Shown: positions 14,839 through 24,400 of the stretch, piece after piece | Position numbering within the stretch: the stretch's first letter is position 1 | Layout of the letters: each line of letters starts with the position of its first letter | Assembly (NCBI GenBank): GCA_025934635.1 | Contig: JAICWX010000090.1 | Location: 1 to 27,380, forward strand | Length of the DNA: 27,380 nucleotides | Reading direction: 5' to 3' | Source of the DNA: Streptosporangiaceae bacterium | GTDB taxonomy: Bacteria; Actinomycetota; Actinomycetes; Streptosporangiales; Streptosporangiaceae | Notes under the pieces: model-generated | Told to the model about the DNA's origin: nothing | What the model saw: the letters and a program-made list of their open reading frames with translations, nothing else | The model's database searches: none | Position numbers and translations under genes: made by a program

Positions 14839-16260
14839 ATGACGGCGGAGAAGAACAATGAGCACGACCTGGCCCCCACGATCTTCGTCCTGTTCGGCGC
14901 GACCGGGGACCTGGCCAAACGGATGGTCCTGCCGGCCTTCTACCGGCTGAGCCTGGAAGGCCTGCTGCCGAAGCAGTGGCGGCTGGTCGGCAACGGCCGC
15001 GGCGACGTGGCCCACGAGGACTTCCGCAAGCATTTCCACGACGCGCTCACCGAGTTCGGCCCGAAGCCGGAGCCGGCGCAGTGGAAGTCGTTCGCTGAGA
15101 ACATCTTCTTCGCCGGCGGCGGCTTCACCAGCGACAGCCCCGGCAGCCTGCTCGACGACCTGGCCCAGGCACGCACGGCGCTGGGCGGGAATCCGCAGCT
15201 GGTCCACTACCTCGCGATCCCGCCGGTGGCGTTCGAGGAGACGACCAGGGCGCTCGGCCAGCATCAGCTGGTGAAGAACGCCCGGGTGGTCTACGAGAAG
15301 CCGTTCGGCACCTCACCGCGGGCGTTCCAGGCGCTGGACGAGGTGGTCCACTCGGTCCTGGACGAGCAGCAGGTCTACCGGATCGACCACTTCCTGGGCA
15401 AGGAGGCGACCCAGGACCTGCACACCCTGCGCTTCGCGAACGGCCTGTTCGCCGCGATGTGGGACCGCGACCACGTGGAGTCGGTGCAGATCGACGTGCC
15501 GGAGAAGCTCGGCATCACCGACCGGTCGGTGTTCTACGACGCCACCGGCGCGGTCCTGGACATGGTGGTCACGCACCTGTTCCAGGTCGCCGCCGAGGTC
15601 GCGATGGAACCGCCGGCCTCCCTGGACGCGATTGACCTGCAGGCCGCCCGGGAGAAGGTGATCTCCTGCTTCCGCCCGCTCGACCCGGCCGAAGTCGTGC
15701 TCGGCCAGTTCACCGGCTACCACGACGTGCCCGGGGTGGCGGCTAGATCCACCATGGACACCTACGTGGCGGCCCGGCTGTGGATCGACACCCCCCGCTG
15801 GCGCGATGTGCCGTTCTACCTGCGCACCGGCAAGCGGCTGGCGCAGACCAGGCAGCGGGTCAGCCTGATCCTGCGCGAGCCGCCGGGCCCGCTGGCCGGG
15901 AAGCTGCCCGGCGAGTCCAACGTGCTGTCGTTCTCCCTGGCCGGCGACGGCGAGATCGACCTGTCGCTGATCGCCAAGAAGCCAGGACCGGGCCTGGACC
16001 TGGACCGCGGCACCGCCGCGCTGCCGCTGTCCGGCCTGGCCGGCGCGAACCCGCTGCCGCCGTACGTGCGGCTGATCCACGACGCCCTCACCGGCGACCG
16101 CTCCCTGTTCACCCGGCCGGACGGGCTGGCCGCGGTATGGAAGTCGGTCGGACCGCTGCTGGAGAACCGGCCGAAGGTCGCCCCCTACGCACCGGGCTCG
16201 TGGGGCCCGGCCCAGGCCCGCGAGCTCATCGCGCCGGGACGGTGGCTGCTGGGGCAGTGA
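14839..16260 (+). CDS. zwf: Glucose-6-phosphate dehydrogenase
   Basis: A 473-residue enzyme that oxidises glucose-6-phosphate to 6-phosphogluconolactone with NADP+ (oxidative pentose phosphate pathway). FVLFGATGDLAKR near the start binds NADP. The active-site signature RIDHFLGKE is complete and carries the catalytic histidine. The usual EKPFG motif precedes it, and FYLRTGKRL lies in the C-terminal half. Length is near normal, slightly short. The gene is not next to opcA, tal or tkt as in the main actinobacterial pentose phosphate cluster, so it may be a second zwf paralogue. The start ATG lacks an RBS. Confidence 0.93.
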   Translation: MTAEKNNEHDLAPTIFVLFGATGDLAKRMVLPAFYRLSLEGLLPKQWRLVGNGRGDVAHEDFRKHFHDALTEFGPKPEPAQWKSFAENIFFAGGGFTSDSPGSLLDDLAQARTALGGNPQLVHYLAIPPVAFEETTRALGQHQLVKNARVVYEKPFGTSPRAFQALDEVVHSVLDEQQVYRIDHFLGKEATQDLHTLRFANGLFAAMWDRDHVESVQIDVPEKLGITDRSVFYDATGAVLDMVVTHLFQVAAEVAMEPPASLDAIDLQAAREKVISCFRPLDPAEVVLGQFTGYHDVPGVAARSTMDTYVAARLWIDTPRWRDVPFYLRTGKRLAQTRQRVSLILREPPGPLAGKLPGESNVLSFSLAGDGEIDLSLIAKKPGPGLDLDRGTAALPLSGLAGANPLPPYVRLIHDALTGDRSLFTRPDGLAAVWKSVGPLLENRPKVAPYAPGSWGPAQARELIAPGRWLLGQ

Positions 16261-16503
16261 CGCCACCGTCCGGGAGATCCGGCTCAGGGCCAGGTCGCGC
16301 CGCACCAGCAGCGCCTCCCGGTGCGCGTCCCACGCCCCCTCCAGATCCCGCATGAACTGGGCGATGGCGGTGGTCACCCTCCAGACCTACCCATTCCACC
16401 CGCCCCCACCGTCTCACCAGGAGATTTTTACCGAACGGGCTTCCGTTCCCCGCCCGTCCCATGCCACCGCATCGCGGTCAAGGCGCCGCCCGGGCGGGAT
16501 TCC
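16261..16503. other. Intergenic region with possible small minus-strand ORF remnant
   Basis: No convincing gene lies between zwf and the formate dehydrogenase operon. On the minus strand the frame starting at 16377 (MTTAIAQFMRDLEGAWDAH...) reads like real protein for about 40 residues outside zwf, then runs on antisense through zwf. It could be the stump of a lost gene or chance. CCGCCCGGGCGG (16486-16497), just past the last formate dehydrogenase gene, and GAACGG/CCGTTC (16433-16448) are hairpins that may help end that transcript; neither is followed by a T-tract. Confidence 0.4.
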
Positions 16504-17448
16504 TCAGGACTCCCGGGCACGGCGCTGGACGAACTCGAACCCGAACCGTCCTTTCACGCACAGGTGGCCGTTAGTGACATCGTGATCGAGGGGCGAGGTC
16601 ACTTTCACGATCCGGTTGTCCTGGACGTGCAGTTCCAGGTTGCAGCCCACGCCGCAGTAGGGGCAGATGGTGGTGGTGACCGCTTGCCTGGACTCATCCC
16701 AGGAGCCGGCCTGCCGCATGTCGTACTCGCTCTTGAACATCAGCGCGCCAGTGGGACACACCCCGATGCAGTTGCCGCAATAGACACAGGCGGAGTCGGG
16801 CAGGCCGACGTCGAACTCGGTAGCGATGCGGGCGTCGAACCCGCGGCCGGCCACCGCGATGGCGAAGGTGTTCTGGGCATCTTCGCCGCAGGCCTCGACG
16901 CACTTGTAGCACAGGATGCAGCGGGAGTAGTCCCGGACGTAGCTATCGTTGTCGACCTTGGCCGGCTGGGCGACAGTGTCGGCCGTGCTGTCCTGAGACG
17001 CGCGGTGCTCGCCGGGCCGGGCGGCGTCCCGCTCCCCCGCCGGATGCGCCGGAGCCGTCGGGCCGTACCGGCCGGGGGCGGCGCCGTAGCTCTCCATCCA
17101 ACGGCGCACCTCCGGCGCGGCGAGCGACACGTCGACGGAGGAGGCCAGGAATTCCAGCACCATTCGCCGGCTAGTCCGAACCCGCTCGGAGTCGGTGTGC
17201 ACGGTCATGCCCGGTTCGGCTTTGCGGGAGCAGGCCGGGACGAGCGTCCGCGATCCTTCTACCTCCACCACGCATACCCGGCACACGTTCACCGGGGTGA
17301 GGTTCTCGAGGTAACACAGCGTCGGGGTGTCGATTCCCTGCTGGCGGCAAGCCTCCAGCAGGGTAGCGCCCTCAGGGACGCGAACCGCCTCGCCGTCGAT
17401 CGTGACGTCGACCAGCCTCCGGGGTACCTCCAGGAACACAGCGCTCAT
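16504..17448 (-). CDS. Formate dehydrogenase iron-sulfur subunit fused to the Mo-enzyme Fe4S4 domain
   Basis: A 314-residue electron-transfer subunit. In order: a [2Fe-2S] domain like the start of NuoG (Cys45, 56, 59, 73); two [4Fe-4S] ferredoxin motifs (Cys177/180/183/187 and Cys221/224/227/231); and at the C-terminus CPYCGVGC...CVKGRFG (Cys262, 265, 269, 297 and Lys299). That last motif is normally the N-terminal Fe4S4 domain of the molybdopterin catalytic subunit. The protein ends where the catalytic chain of a normal enzyme continues, and that chain is encoded two genes upstream. The His-Cys3 cluster domain of NuoG appears absent (no Cys at 95-170). ATG at 17448 follows GAAGGAG and overlaps the stop of the NuoEF-like gene. 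It probably completes the catalytic site in trans. Confidence 0.9.
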   Translation of the reverse strand: MSAVFLEVPRRLVDVTIDGEAVRVPEGATLLEACRQQGIDTPTLCYLENLTPVNVCRVCVVEVEGSRTLVPACSRKAEPGMTVHTDSERVRTSRRMVLEFLASSVDVSLAAPEVRRWMESYGAAPGRYGPTAPAHPAGERDAARPGEHRASQDSTADTVAQPAKVDNDSYVRDYSRCILCYKCVEACGEDAQNTFAIAVAGRGFDARIATEFDVGLPDSACVYCGNCIGVCPTGALMFKSEYDMRQAGSWDESRQAVTTTICPYCGVGCNLELHVQDNRIVKVTSPLDHDVTNGHLCVKGRFGFEFVQRRARES

Positions 17449-19334
17449 GTCGGCTCCTTCCCGTTTCCGCCGGTACCGGCCCTGATAAGGCCGAGCTTTA
17501 CGGCTGAGGCGGCGGCGCTGACCGCCGTCTGGCCGAGACCGCAGATCGAGGCGTCGCGGGCGACCGCGGCGATGTCTTCCAGGAGGGCGAGTTCCTGCCG
17601 GACGGAGCCGATCGGCGTGCCGCGCGTCAGCCGGCCCAGCAGTTCCTCCTGGCGTACGGTCCCGACTCGGCAGGGCACGCACTGGCCGCAGGACTCGTCC
17701 CGGAAGAACTGCGCGATCCGGCGCAGCAGGCCGGATACGTCCACCGTGTCGTCGAGGACCAGCACGACACCGGAGCCCAGCGTGGCCCCGATGGCCCGCA
17801 CGCCCTCGAAGGTCAGTGGAGTATCCAGGTCGCCCGGCCCGACGAACGAGCCTGCTGCCCCTCCCAGCAGCACCGCCTGGAGCCGCCGCCCGCCGCGAAC
17901 CCCGCCCGCCGCCTCGATCACCTGCCGCAGCGTGACGCCGAACTCGAACTCGAACAGGCCGGGCCGCTCGACACAGCCGGACAGGCAGAAAAGCCGGGTG
18001 CCGGTGGAATTATCGGTCCCGGTCCGCGCGAAGTCCGGCCCGCCGGCCCGCAGGATCGGGAGCACGCAGAGCAGCGTCTCCACATTGTTGATAGCCGTCG
18101 GCTTCCCGAACAGGCCCGACTGCGCCGGGAACGGCGGCTTGTTGCGCGGCTCGGCGCGCTTGCCCTCTATCGAGTTGCACAGCGCGGTCTCCTCGCCGGC
18201 GATGTACGCGCCGGCTCCCCGCCTGACCTCGATGTCGAAGGCGAAACCCTCGCCCATGACGTCCGTACCGAGGAAACCGCGGGCCCGGGCCTGCTCCACG
18301 GCATGCCTCAGCCGGGCCTCCGCCGCCGGGTACTCGCCGCGGATGTACAGGTAACCCTGCTCCGAGCCGCACGTGTAGCCCATGATCGTCATGGCCTCCA
18401 GCAGGGCGAACGGGTCTTCCTCCATGAGCACCCGGTCCTTGAAGGTGCCGGGCTCGGATTCGTCGGCGTTGCAGACCACGTAGTGCGGCCGGACCGGGTT
18501 GCCCGCCACCGCCTCCCATTTCACCCCGGTGGGGAACGCCGCCCCGCCCCGGCCGAGCAGCTTGGCGTCCTTCAGTTCCCTGATCACCCCCTGCGGGCCC
18601 AGCGTCACTGCGCGCCGCAGCATGTCGTATCCGCCGACGGCCCGGTAGGAATCGAGCGAGTCAGGATCCAGCCGCCCCACCCGCCGCAACAGCCGGCGGG
18701 AGGAGCGTTCCTCTCCGGCCTGCGGGACCAGCGGGGCGGCCGGCTCGGCCCGCTCAGCGGGCGAGAGGGCCGGCCGTACCTGATCCGGGGTGAACGGCGC
18801 CAGCACGACCCGGACCGGGTCGGTTCCCGCGTGCTGGATCATCGCCGCCGAGCCACGGTCGCACTGCCCCAGGCAGGGGCTGCGCTGCCAGGTGATACCG
18901 GTCCCGTTGGATCCGGCGCCGGTACCCTCGGTCCCGAAACGGCGTTCCATCTGCTCGCACACGGACTCGGCGCCGTTCACCTGGCACGCGAGATCGTCGC
19001 AGACATGGACGACCGTCGACGGGGAGGGGGTCGTGCGGAACAGCGCGTAGAACGAAGCCACGCCGTAGGCCTCGGCGGGCGCGACGGTGAGCCGGGCGCA
19101 GACATGGTCGAGTGCCCCCGGGCTGATCCAGCCGACCCGTTCCTGGACCGCGTGCAGCACCGGGAGCAGCAGGTGCCGGCGGTTCCGGGCGGCGTGCCCG
19201 CCGTACGCGGCGTGCCCGTCGGCCGCCGTCCGCTCGCCTCCGTCCCAGCCGCTCTCCGGCGGCCCGAGCACCGCGGTGACGGCGGCCCGCTCTTCGTCGG
19301 TGGCGGGCGTCGCGGCGCCGAGCCGCAGATCCAC
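17445..19334 (-). CDS. NAD-reducing formate dehydrogenase subunit, NuoE-NuoF fusion
   Basis: A 629-residue diaphorase subunit. Residues 1 to about 180 are the NuoE-like thioredoxin fold with [2Fe-2S] ligands Cys112, Cys117, Cys154 and Cys158. After a Pro/Ala/Glu-rich linker (190-215) comes the NuoF-like part: GRGGAAFPTG (261-270) for FMN/NADH, GAGAYIAGEETAL (373-385), and the [4Fe-4S] motif ESCGQCVPCRVGT (Cys549, 552, 555) with Cys598. It takes electrons from formate oxidation and reduces NAD+. NuoE and NuoF are separate proteins in complex I; fusions occur in soluble formate dehydrogenases and hydrogenases. GTG at 19334 follows GGAGG and overlaps the fdhA stop (TAGTG). Its end overlaps the next gene (ATGA). 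Confidence 0.93.
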   Translation of the reverse strand: MDLRLGAATPATDEERAAVTAVLGPPESGWDGGERTAADGHAAYGGHAARNRRHLLLPVLHAVQERVGWISPGALDHVCARLTVAPAEAYGVASFYALFRTTPSPSTVVHVCDDLACQVNGAESVCEQMERRFGTEGTGAGSNGTGITWQRSPCLGQCDRGSAAMIQHAGTDPVRVVLAPFTPDQVRPALSPAERAEPAAPLVPQAGEERSSRRLLRRVGRLDPDSLDSYRAVGGYDMLRRAVTLGPQGVIRELKDAKLLGRGGAAFPTGVKWEAVAGNPVRPHYVVCNADESEPGTFKDRVLMEEDPFALLEAMTIMGYTCGSEQGYLYIRGEYPAAEARLRHAVEQARARGFLGTDVMGEGFAFDIEVRRGAGAYIAGEETALCNSIEGKRAEPRNKPPFPAQSGLFGKPTAINNVETLLCVLPILRAGGPDFARTGTDNSTGTRLFCLSGCVERPGLFEFEFGVTLRQVIEAAGGVRGGRRLQAVLLGGAAGSFVGPGDLDTPLTFEGVRAIGATLGSGVVLVLDDTVDVSGLLRRIAQFFRDESCGQCVPCRVGTVRQEELLGRLTRGTPIGSVRQELALLEDIAAVARDASICGLGQTAVSAAASAVKLGLIRAGTGGNGKEPT

Positions 19335-21277
19335 TAGGCCTCCATCTCCGCGGGCCTGCTCCCGCCCGGGGGGGAGGCCGGGTCCGGCCTCTCCACCCGG
19401 ATCGCGGTCGCCTTGAACTCGGCCGTGCCGGATTTGGGGTCCCACGCGTCGAGCGTCAGCACGTTGGTCGCTACCTGGTCGGGGAAGTGCAGCGTCATGA
19501 AGGCGAGCCCGGGCCGGAGTATCTCGTCGACGTGAACCGGCACCTCCAGCGACCCGCGCCGCGAGGTCACCCGGGCCACCTCGTTCTCGGCGAAGCCGAG
19601 CCGGGCCGCGTCCTCGGGCGAGAGGTTGAGCGTCTCGGGACGCCGGATCGGCGTCGCGTAGTGCCCCGACTGGACGCCGGTGTTGTACGAGTCGAGACGG
19701 CGCCCGGTAGTGAGCCGGATCGGGAACTCGGGGGACAGCTCGTCGACGGGCGGGTCCTGCTCCACCGGCGTGAACGGGGCCGGCGCCCCGCGCCTGACCG
19801 GGTCCTCCTCCCACAGCCGCGCGTGCAGGAACAGCTCACCCGGGTGCTGTTCGTCATAGCACGGCCACTGAATGCCGCCGAGTTCCTCAAGCCGCCGGTA
19901 GCTCATCCCCGTGTGCATCGGAGACAAGGTGCGCAGCTCGTTCCAGAGATCCTCGGCGGTCGGGCGGCCCCAGTCCGAACCGAGACGGCGGGCTAGCTCG
20001 CAGATGATCTCGATGTCGTCGCGGGCTCCGGGCGGCGGATCCAGGGCCTTGCGGACCCGCTGGACCCGGCGCTCACTGTTAGTCACGGTCCCCTCGGCCT
20101 CGCACCAGGTGGCCGTGGCCGGCAGCACCACATCGGCCAGTGCGGCCGTGTCGGTGAGGAAGATGTCCTGCACCACGAAGTGCTCGAGCCCGCCCAGGAG
20201 CTTACGGGCCCGGCCGGTGTCGGCCTCGGAGCGCAGCGGATTCTCGCCGATGATGTAACAGGACGTGAGCTCGCCCCGTTCCATCGCTTCGAACATCAGC
20301 GACAGGTGCAAGCCTGCCTCAGGCGGGAGCGGCGTGCCCCAGGCGGCCTCGAACCGGGCCCGCGCCGCCTTGTCGGTCACGACGTCCTGGAACCCGGTCA
20401 GCTTGTTGGGGATGGCCCCCATGTCGCCGCCGCCCTGCACGTTATTCTGGCCGCGCAGCGGGACCAGCCCCGAGCCGTACCGGCCCACGTGGCCGGTGAG
20501 CAGGGCCAGGTTGATGAGCGCGAACACGTTGTCGGCCGCGTTGTGGTGCTCGGTGATGCCAAGGGTCCAGCAGATCTGCGCCCGGTCGGCGCGGGCGTAG
20601 TCGTGCGCGAGCTGCCGGATGAGGCCGGCGGGCACGCCCGTATCGCGGGAGGCCCGGTCTAGCGTGTACGGCTGCACCGATGCCGCGTAGGCGTCGAAGC
20701 CGGCGGTGGCCCGCCGCACGAACGTCTCGTTCGCCAGCCCGGCCTCGATGATCTCGCGGGCGATGGCGTTGGCCAGCGAGATGTCGGAGCCGACCTCGAT
20801 GCCGAGCCAGGCGTCGGCCCACTGTGCCGTCGTCGTCCGCCGCGGGTCGACTGCGTACAGCCGGGCACCGCGCCGCACTCCCTTGAGCACGTGGTGGAAG
20901 AAGATCGGATGCGCTTCGCGCGCGTTCGACCCCCACATCACCAGCAGGTCGGCGTCTTCCGCCTCCCGATAGGAGCAGGTGCCGCCACCTGCCCCGAAAA
21001 CAGCCGCCAGACCGACGACGCTAGGAGCGTGTCAAGTGCGGTTGCAGCTGTCGATGTTGTTGCTGCCCATCACCGACCGGGTGAACTTCTGCGCCGCGTA
21101 GTTCATCTCGTTCGTCGCCTTCGAGCAGCTGAACATGCCGAACGACCTCGTTGCGTCCTGCTGCCGGGCGACGGCGAACCCGGCTGCCGCGCGGTCGAGC
21201 GCCTCCTCCCACGAAGCCGGCCGCAGCGTCCCGTTGTCCCGGACCAGCGGCTCAGTCAACCGCACCTGCTTGCTCAT
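19334..21277 (-). CDS. fdhA: Formate dehydrogenase catalytic subunit, selenoprotein (Sec82)
   Basis: A molybdopterin (bis-MGD) formate dehydrogenase catalytic chain of 647 residues if the in-frame TGA at 21034-21032 is read as selenocysteine. The text before it (SFGMFSCSKATNEMNY...SCNRT) and after it (HAPSVVGLAAVFGAGGG...WGSNAREAHPIFFHH) joins in one frame and places Sec82-His83 at the active site, as in E. coli FdhF. Arg275 in PLRGQNNVQGGGDMG corresponds to the second catalytic residue. The C-terminal third is the dinucleotide-binding domain. It starts at RLTEPLV, lacking the usual N-terminal Fe4S4 cysteines, which are encoded by the last gene of the operon. ATG at 21277 is chosen because AGGAGG lies 9 nt upstream; the GTG at 21286 abuts that RBS. 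A selB/selC system elsewhere in the genome is required. Confidence 0.92.
21002..21022 (-). promoter_or_regulatory. Bacterial SECIS hairpin directing Sec insertion
   Basis: Counting the UGA (21034-21032) as bases 1-3, bases 13-33 fold into a stem (AGC with GCU, one bulged G, then GUCG with UGGC including wobble pairs) with loop UCGGUC. U17 (21018), G23 (21012) and U24 (21011), bases known to matter in the E. coli fdhF SECIS, are at identical positions. Part of the match is forced by the shared protein sequence GL after Sec, so the stem is the more independent support. Confidence 0.75.
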
Positions 21278-21298
21278 CGAGCGCACCCTCCTGGCGAG

Positions 21299-21323
21299 CG
21301 ACTACCACTGTTTACTGTAGTCG
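21299..21323. promoter_or_regulatory. Inverted repeat upstream of the formate dehydrogenase operon
   Basis: CGACTAC (21299-21305) and GTAGTCG (21317-21323) flank an 11-bp AT-rich spacer, 22-46 bp before the fdhA ATG. On the minus strand TACAGT/TAAACA inside it could be a -10 box, so this may be an operator overlapping the operon promoter. No firm -35 is seen. The rest of the 21278-21452 gap also serves the divergent lhr gene, with GGAGG at 21436-21440. Confidence 0.4.
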
Positions 21324-21452
21324 GGTGCGTCCTGGCCGGTCTATGTGGCCGCCCGCCCCAATCGGCCAGCCCGGCCGGCACCAGGTGGACCTCCGGCACC
21401 GGGAGACGTTGTTACCGGGAGAAATGTCGGAGGCCGGAGGTAGCGTGAGCGC

Positions 21453-24400
21453 GTGCTCGAGTCGTTTCATCCTGCCGTGCGCCGCTGGTTCGAGGGCCGG
21501 TTCCCGGACGGGCCGACCGAGCCGCAGGCCGACGGGTGGCGGGAGATCGCGGCCGGGCGTCACACGCTGATCGCGGCGCCGACCGGCTCGGGCAAGACGC
21601 TGGCCGCCTTCCTGGTCTGCATCGACCGCTTCTACCGCGGGCCGCCGGAAAAGGAGTCACCGGAACCGGGGACGCCGGCCCCTGGACCGCAGGTGGTGTA
21701 CGTTTCCCCGCTGAAGGCGCTGGCGACCGACATCCAGCAGAACCTGGAGGCGCCGCTGGCCGGGATCGCCGCGGCCGCCGCCGCGCTCGGGCTGGCCGGG
21801 CCGGACATCCGGGTCGCGGTCCGGACCGGTGACACGGCTGCGGCCGAGCGGGCCGCCATGCTCAAGCGCCCGCCGGACATCCTGATCACCACGCCGGAGT
21901 CGCTGTACCTGATGGTGACGGCCGAGCGGAGCCGGTCCATGCTGCGCAGCGTGCGCACGGTCATCGTGGACGAGATCCACGCGGTCGCGTCGAACAAGCG
22001 CGGCTCGCACCTGGCCCTGACGCTGGAACGGCTGGCCCACGTGGCGGAGCAGCCGGTGCAGCGGGTCGGCCTGTCCGCCACCCAGCGGCCGATCGAGACG
22101 GTGGCCCGGCTGCTGGTCGGGGCCGGCCCGGACCGCGACCACCCGGACGGGACGCCGCGCTGCGCGATCGTGGACTCCGGGCACCGCCGGCGGCTGGACC
22201 TGACCCTGGAGATGCCCGACGACGAGCTCGGCGCGGTCCCCACCACGGAGCAGATGGCGCAGATCCTGGACCTGATCGCGGGCCACGTCACCAGCCACCG
22301 GACCACCCTGGTCTTCGTCAACACCAGGAGCATGGCCGAGCGGGTGGCCCACCAGCTCGGCGAACGGCTGGGCGAGGAACTCGGGGAAAACGTGGCGGCC
22401 CACCACGGGTCGCTGTCGCGCGGGCGCCGCCAGCGGGTCGAGGCCCGGCTGCGCGCCGGGGACCTGCGGGCCCTGGTGGCCACGGCCTCGCTCGAGCTCG
22501 GCATCGACATCGGGCCGGTCGAGCTGGTCTGCCAGATCGGCTCGCCGCGCAGCTTCGCCACCTTCCTGCAGCGGGTCGGCCGGTCCAACCACACCAGGAC
22601 CGGGACGCCGGCCGGCCGGATCTACCCGACCACCCGGGACGAGCTGGTGGAGTGCGCCGCGCTGCTGCGCGGCGTGCGCCGCGGCCAGCTGGACGCCCTG
22701 GTGGTGCCGGACCAGCCGCTGGACATCCTGGCCCAGCAGCTGGTGGCCGAGTCGGCCGCCGAGCCGTGGGCCGAAGACGAGCTGCTCGGCCTGGCCCGGC
22801 AGGCGGCGCCGTTCCGCGACCTGTCCGGCGCGGACTTCGAGGACATCACCGACCTGCTGGCCGAGGGCATCCGCACCGGCCGCGGCCGCCGCGCCTATTA
22901 CCTGCACCGCGACCAGGTGAACGGCACCGTCAAGGGCCGCCGGGGCGCCCGGCTGGCCGCGCTGACCTCGGGCGGGGCCATCCCCGAGCTCGGCGACTTC
23001 CGGGTCGTGGCCGAGCCGGACGAGGTCCAGATCGGCACCGTTCACGAGGAGTGGGCGGTGGAGAGCAGGCCGGGCGATGTCTTCCTGCTCGGTACCCACT
23101 CCTGGCGGATCAGCCGGGTGGAGCCGGGCACGGTCCGGGTGACCGACGCGCACGGCGCGCCGCCCTCGGTGCCGCACTGGCAGGGTGAGGCGCCCGGGCG
23201 CACCCGGGAGCTGTCCGAGGAGGTCTCGGCGCTGCGGCAGGCGGTCGCCGACCGGGAGCCGGCCGAGGCCAGGGAGTGGCTCGAGCAGGAGTGCGGGATC
23301 GGCCGGGCCGCGGCCGAGATCATCGTGGCCTACCTGCGGGCCGGGCTGGCCGCGCTGGGGGCGCTGCCGACCATGAACCAGATCATCCTGGAGCGCTTCT
23401 TCGACGAGGCGGGCGGGATGCAGCTGGTCGGGCACGCGCCCTTCGGCGCCCGGGTGAACCGGGCGTTCGGGCTGGCCCTGCGCAAGCGGTTCTGCGTCAC
23501 CTTCGACTTCGAGCTGCAGGCGGCGGCCAGCGACAACGCCATCTTGCTCTCGCTCGGGCCGCAGCACAGCTTCCCGCTCGAGCAGGTGCCGAAGTTCCTG
23601 GTGTCCAAGACCGTCGAGCAGGTGGTCCGCCAGGCCGTGCTGACCGCGCCGCTGTTCGCCGCGCGCTGGCGGTGGAACCTGAACACCTCGCTGACCATCT
23701 TGCGGATGCGCGGCGGCCGGAAGAACCCGCCCGCCATCCAGCGGATGGAGGCCGACGACCTGATGGCGGCGATCTTCCCGGTGCTGGCCGCGTGCCAGGA
23801 GAACGTGGCGCCCGGGCCGATGGAGATCCCCGACCACCCGCTGGTCCGGCAGACGCTGGAGGACTGCCTGCACGAGGCGATGGACATCGACGGGCTGCGG
23901 GAGCTGGTGGCCGGCATCGAGGCGGGCCGGATCACCGTCATCACCCGGGACACCGTCGAGCCCTCGGTGCTGGCCCACGAGATCCTGAACGGCCCGCCGT
24001 TCACCTACCTGGACGACGAGGACGAGGCCGGGAACCGGCGCAGCCGCCAGGTGAAGGTGCCCCGCGGCCTGCCGGTGGAGGCCCGCGACCTGGCCCGGCT
24101 CGACCCGGGCGCGATCGAGCGGGTCAGCGACGAGCTCCGGCCGCGGCCGCGGGACGCGGACGAGCTGCACGACCTGCTGATGACCTTGTACGTGACCCGG
24201 CCGGCGGACGCGTGGGACGGCTGGTTCGGAGAGCTGGCGGCGGCCGGGCGGGCGGCCCGGCTCCCGGCCCAGCGGCCGGGCGGCCTGTGGTGCGCGACCG
24301 AACGGGTGCCGCTGCTCCTTGACCTGTTCCCCGCCGCCAAGACGCTAGCGACCGCGCGGCCGGTGCGCGTCAAGCCGATGGAACCGGAAGCCGTGGCGGC

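Noticed and set aside
15313..16377. 354-residue minus-strand ORF through zwf
   Set aside because: Mostly antisense to zwf; only its first 40 codons lie outside and they are reported as a possible remnant.
19334..21286. fdhA as a frameshifted or nonsense pseudogene
   Set aside because: Both parts are in one frame, conservation continues directly through the TGA, the stop sits at the known Sec position, and a SECIS-like hairpin follows.
21657..24170. 837-residue minus-strand ORF inside lhr
   Set aside because: Antisense shadow caused by GC-rich codon use; low-complexity product, no RBS, lhr itself has every helicase motif.
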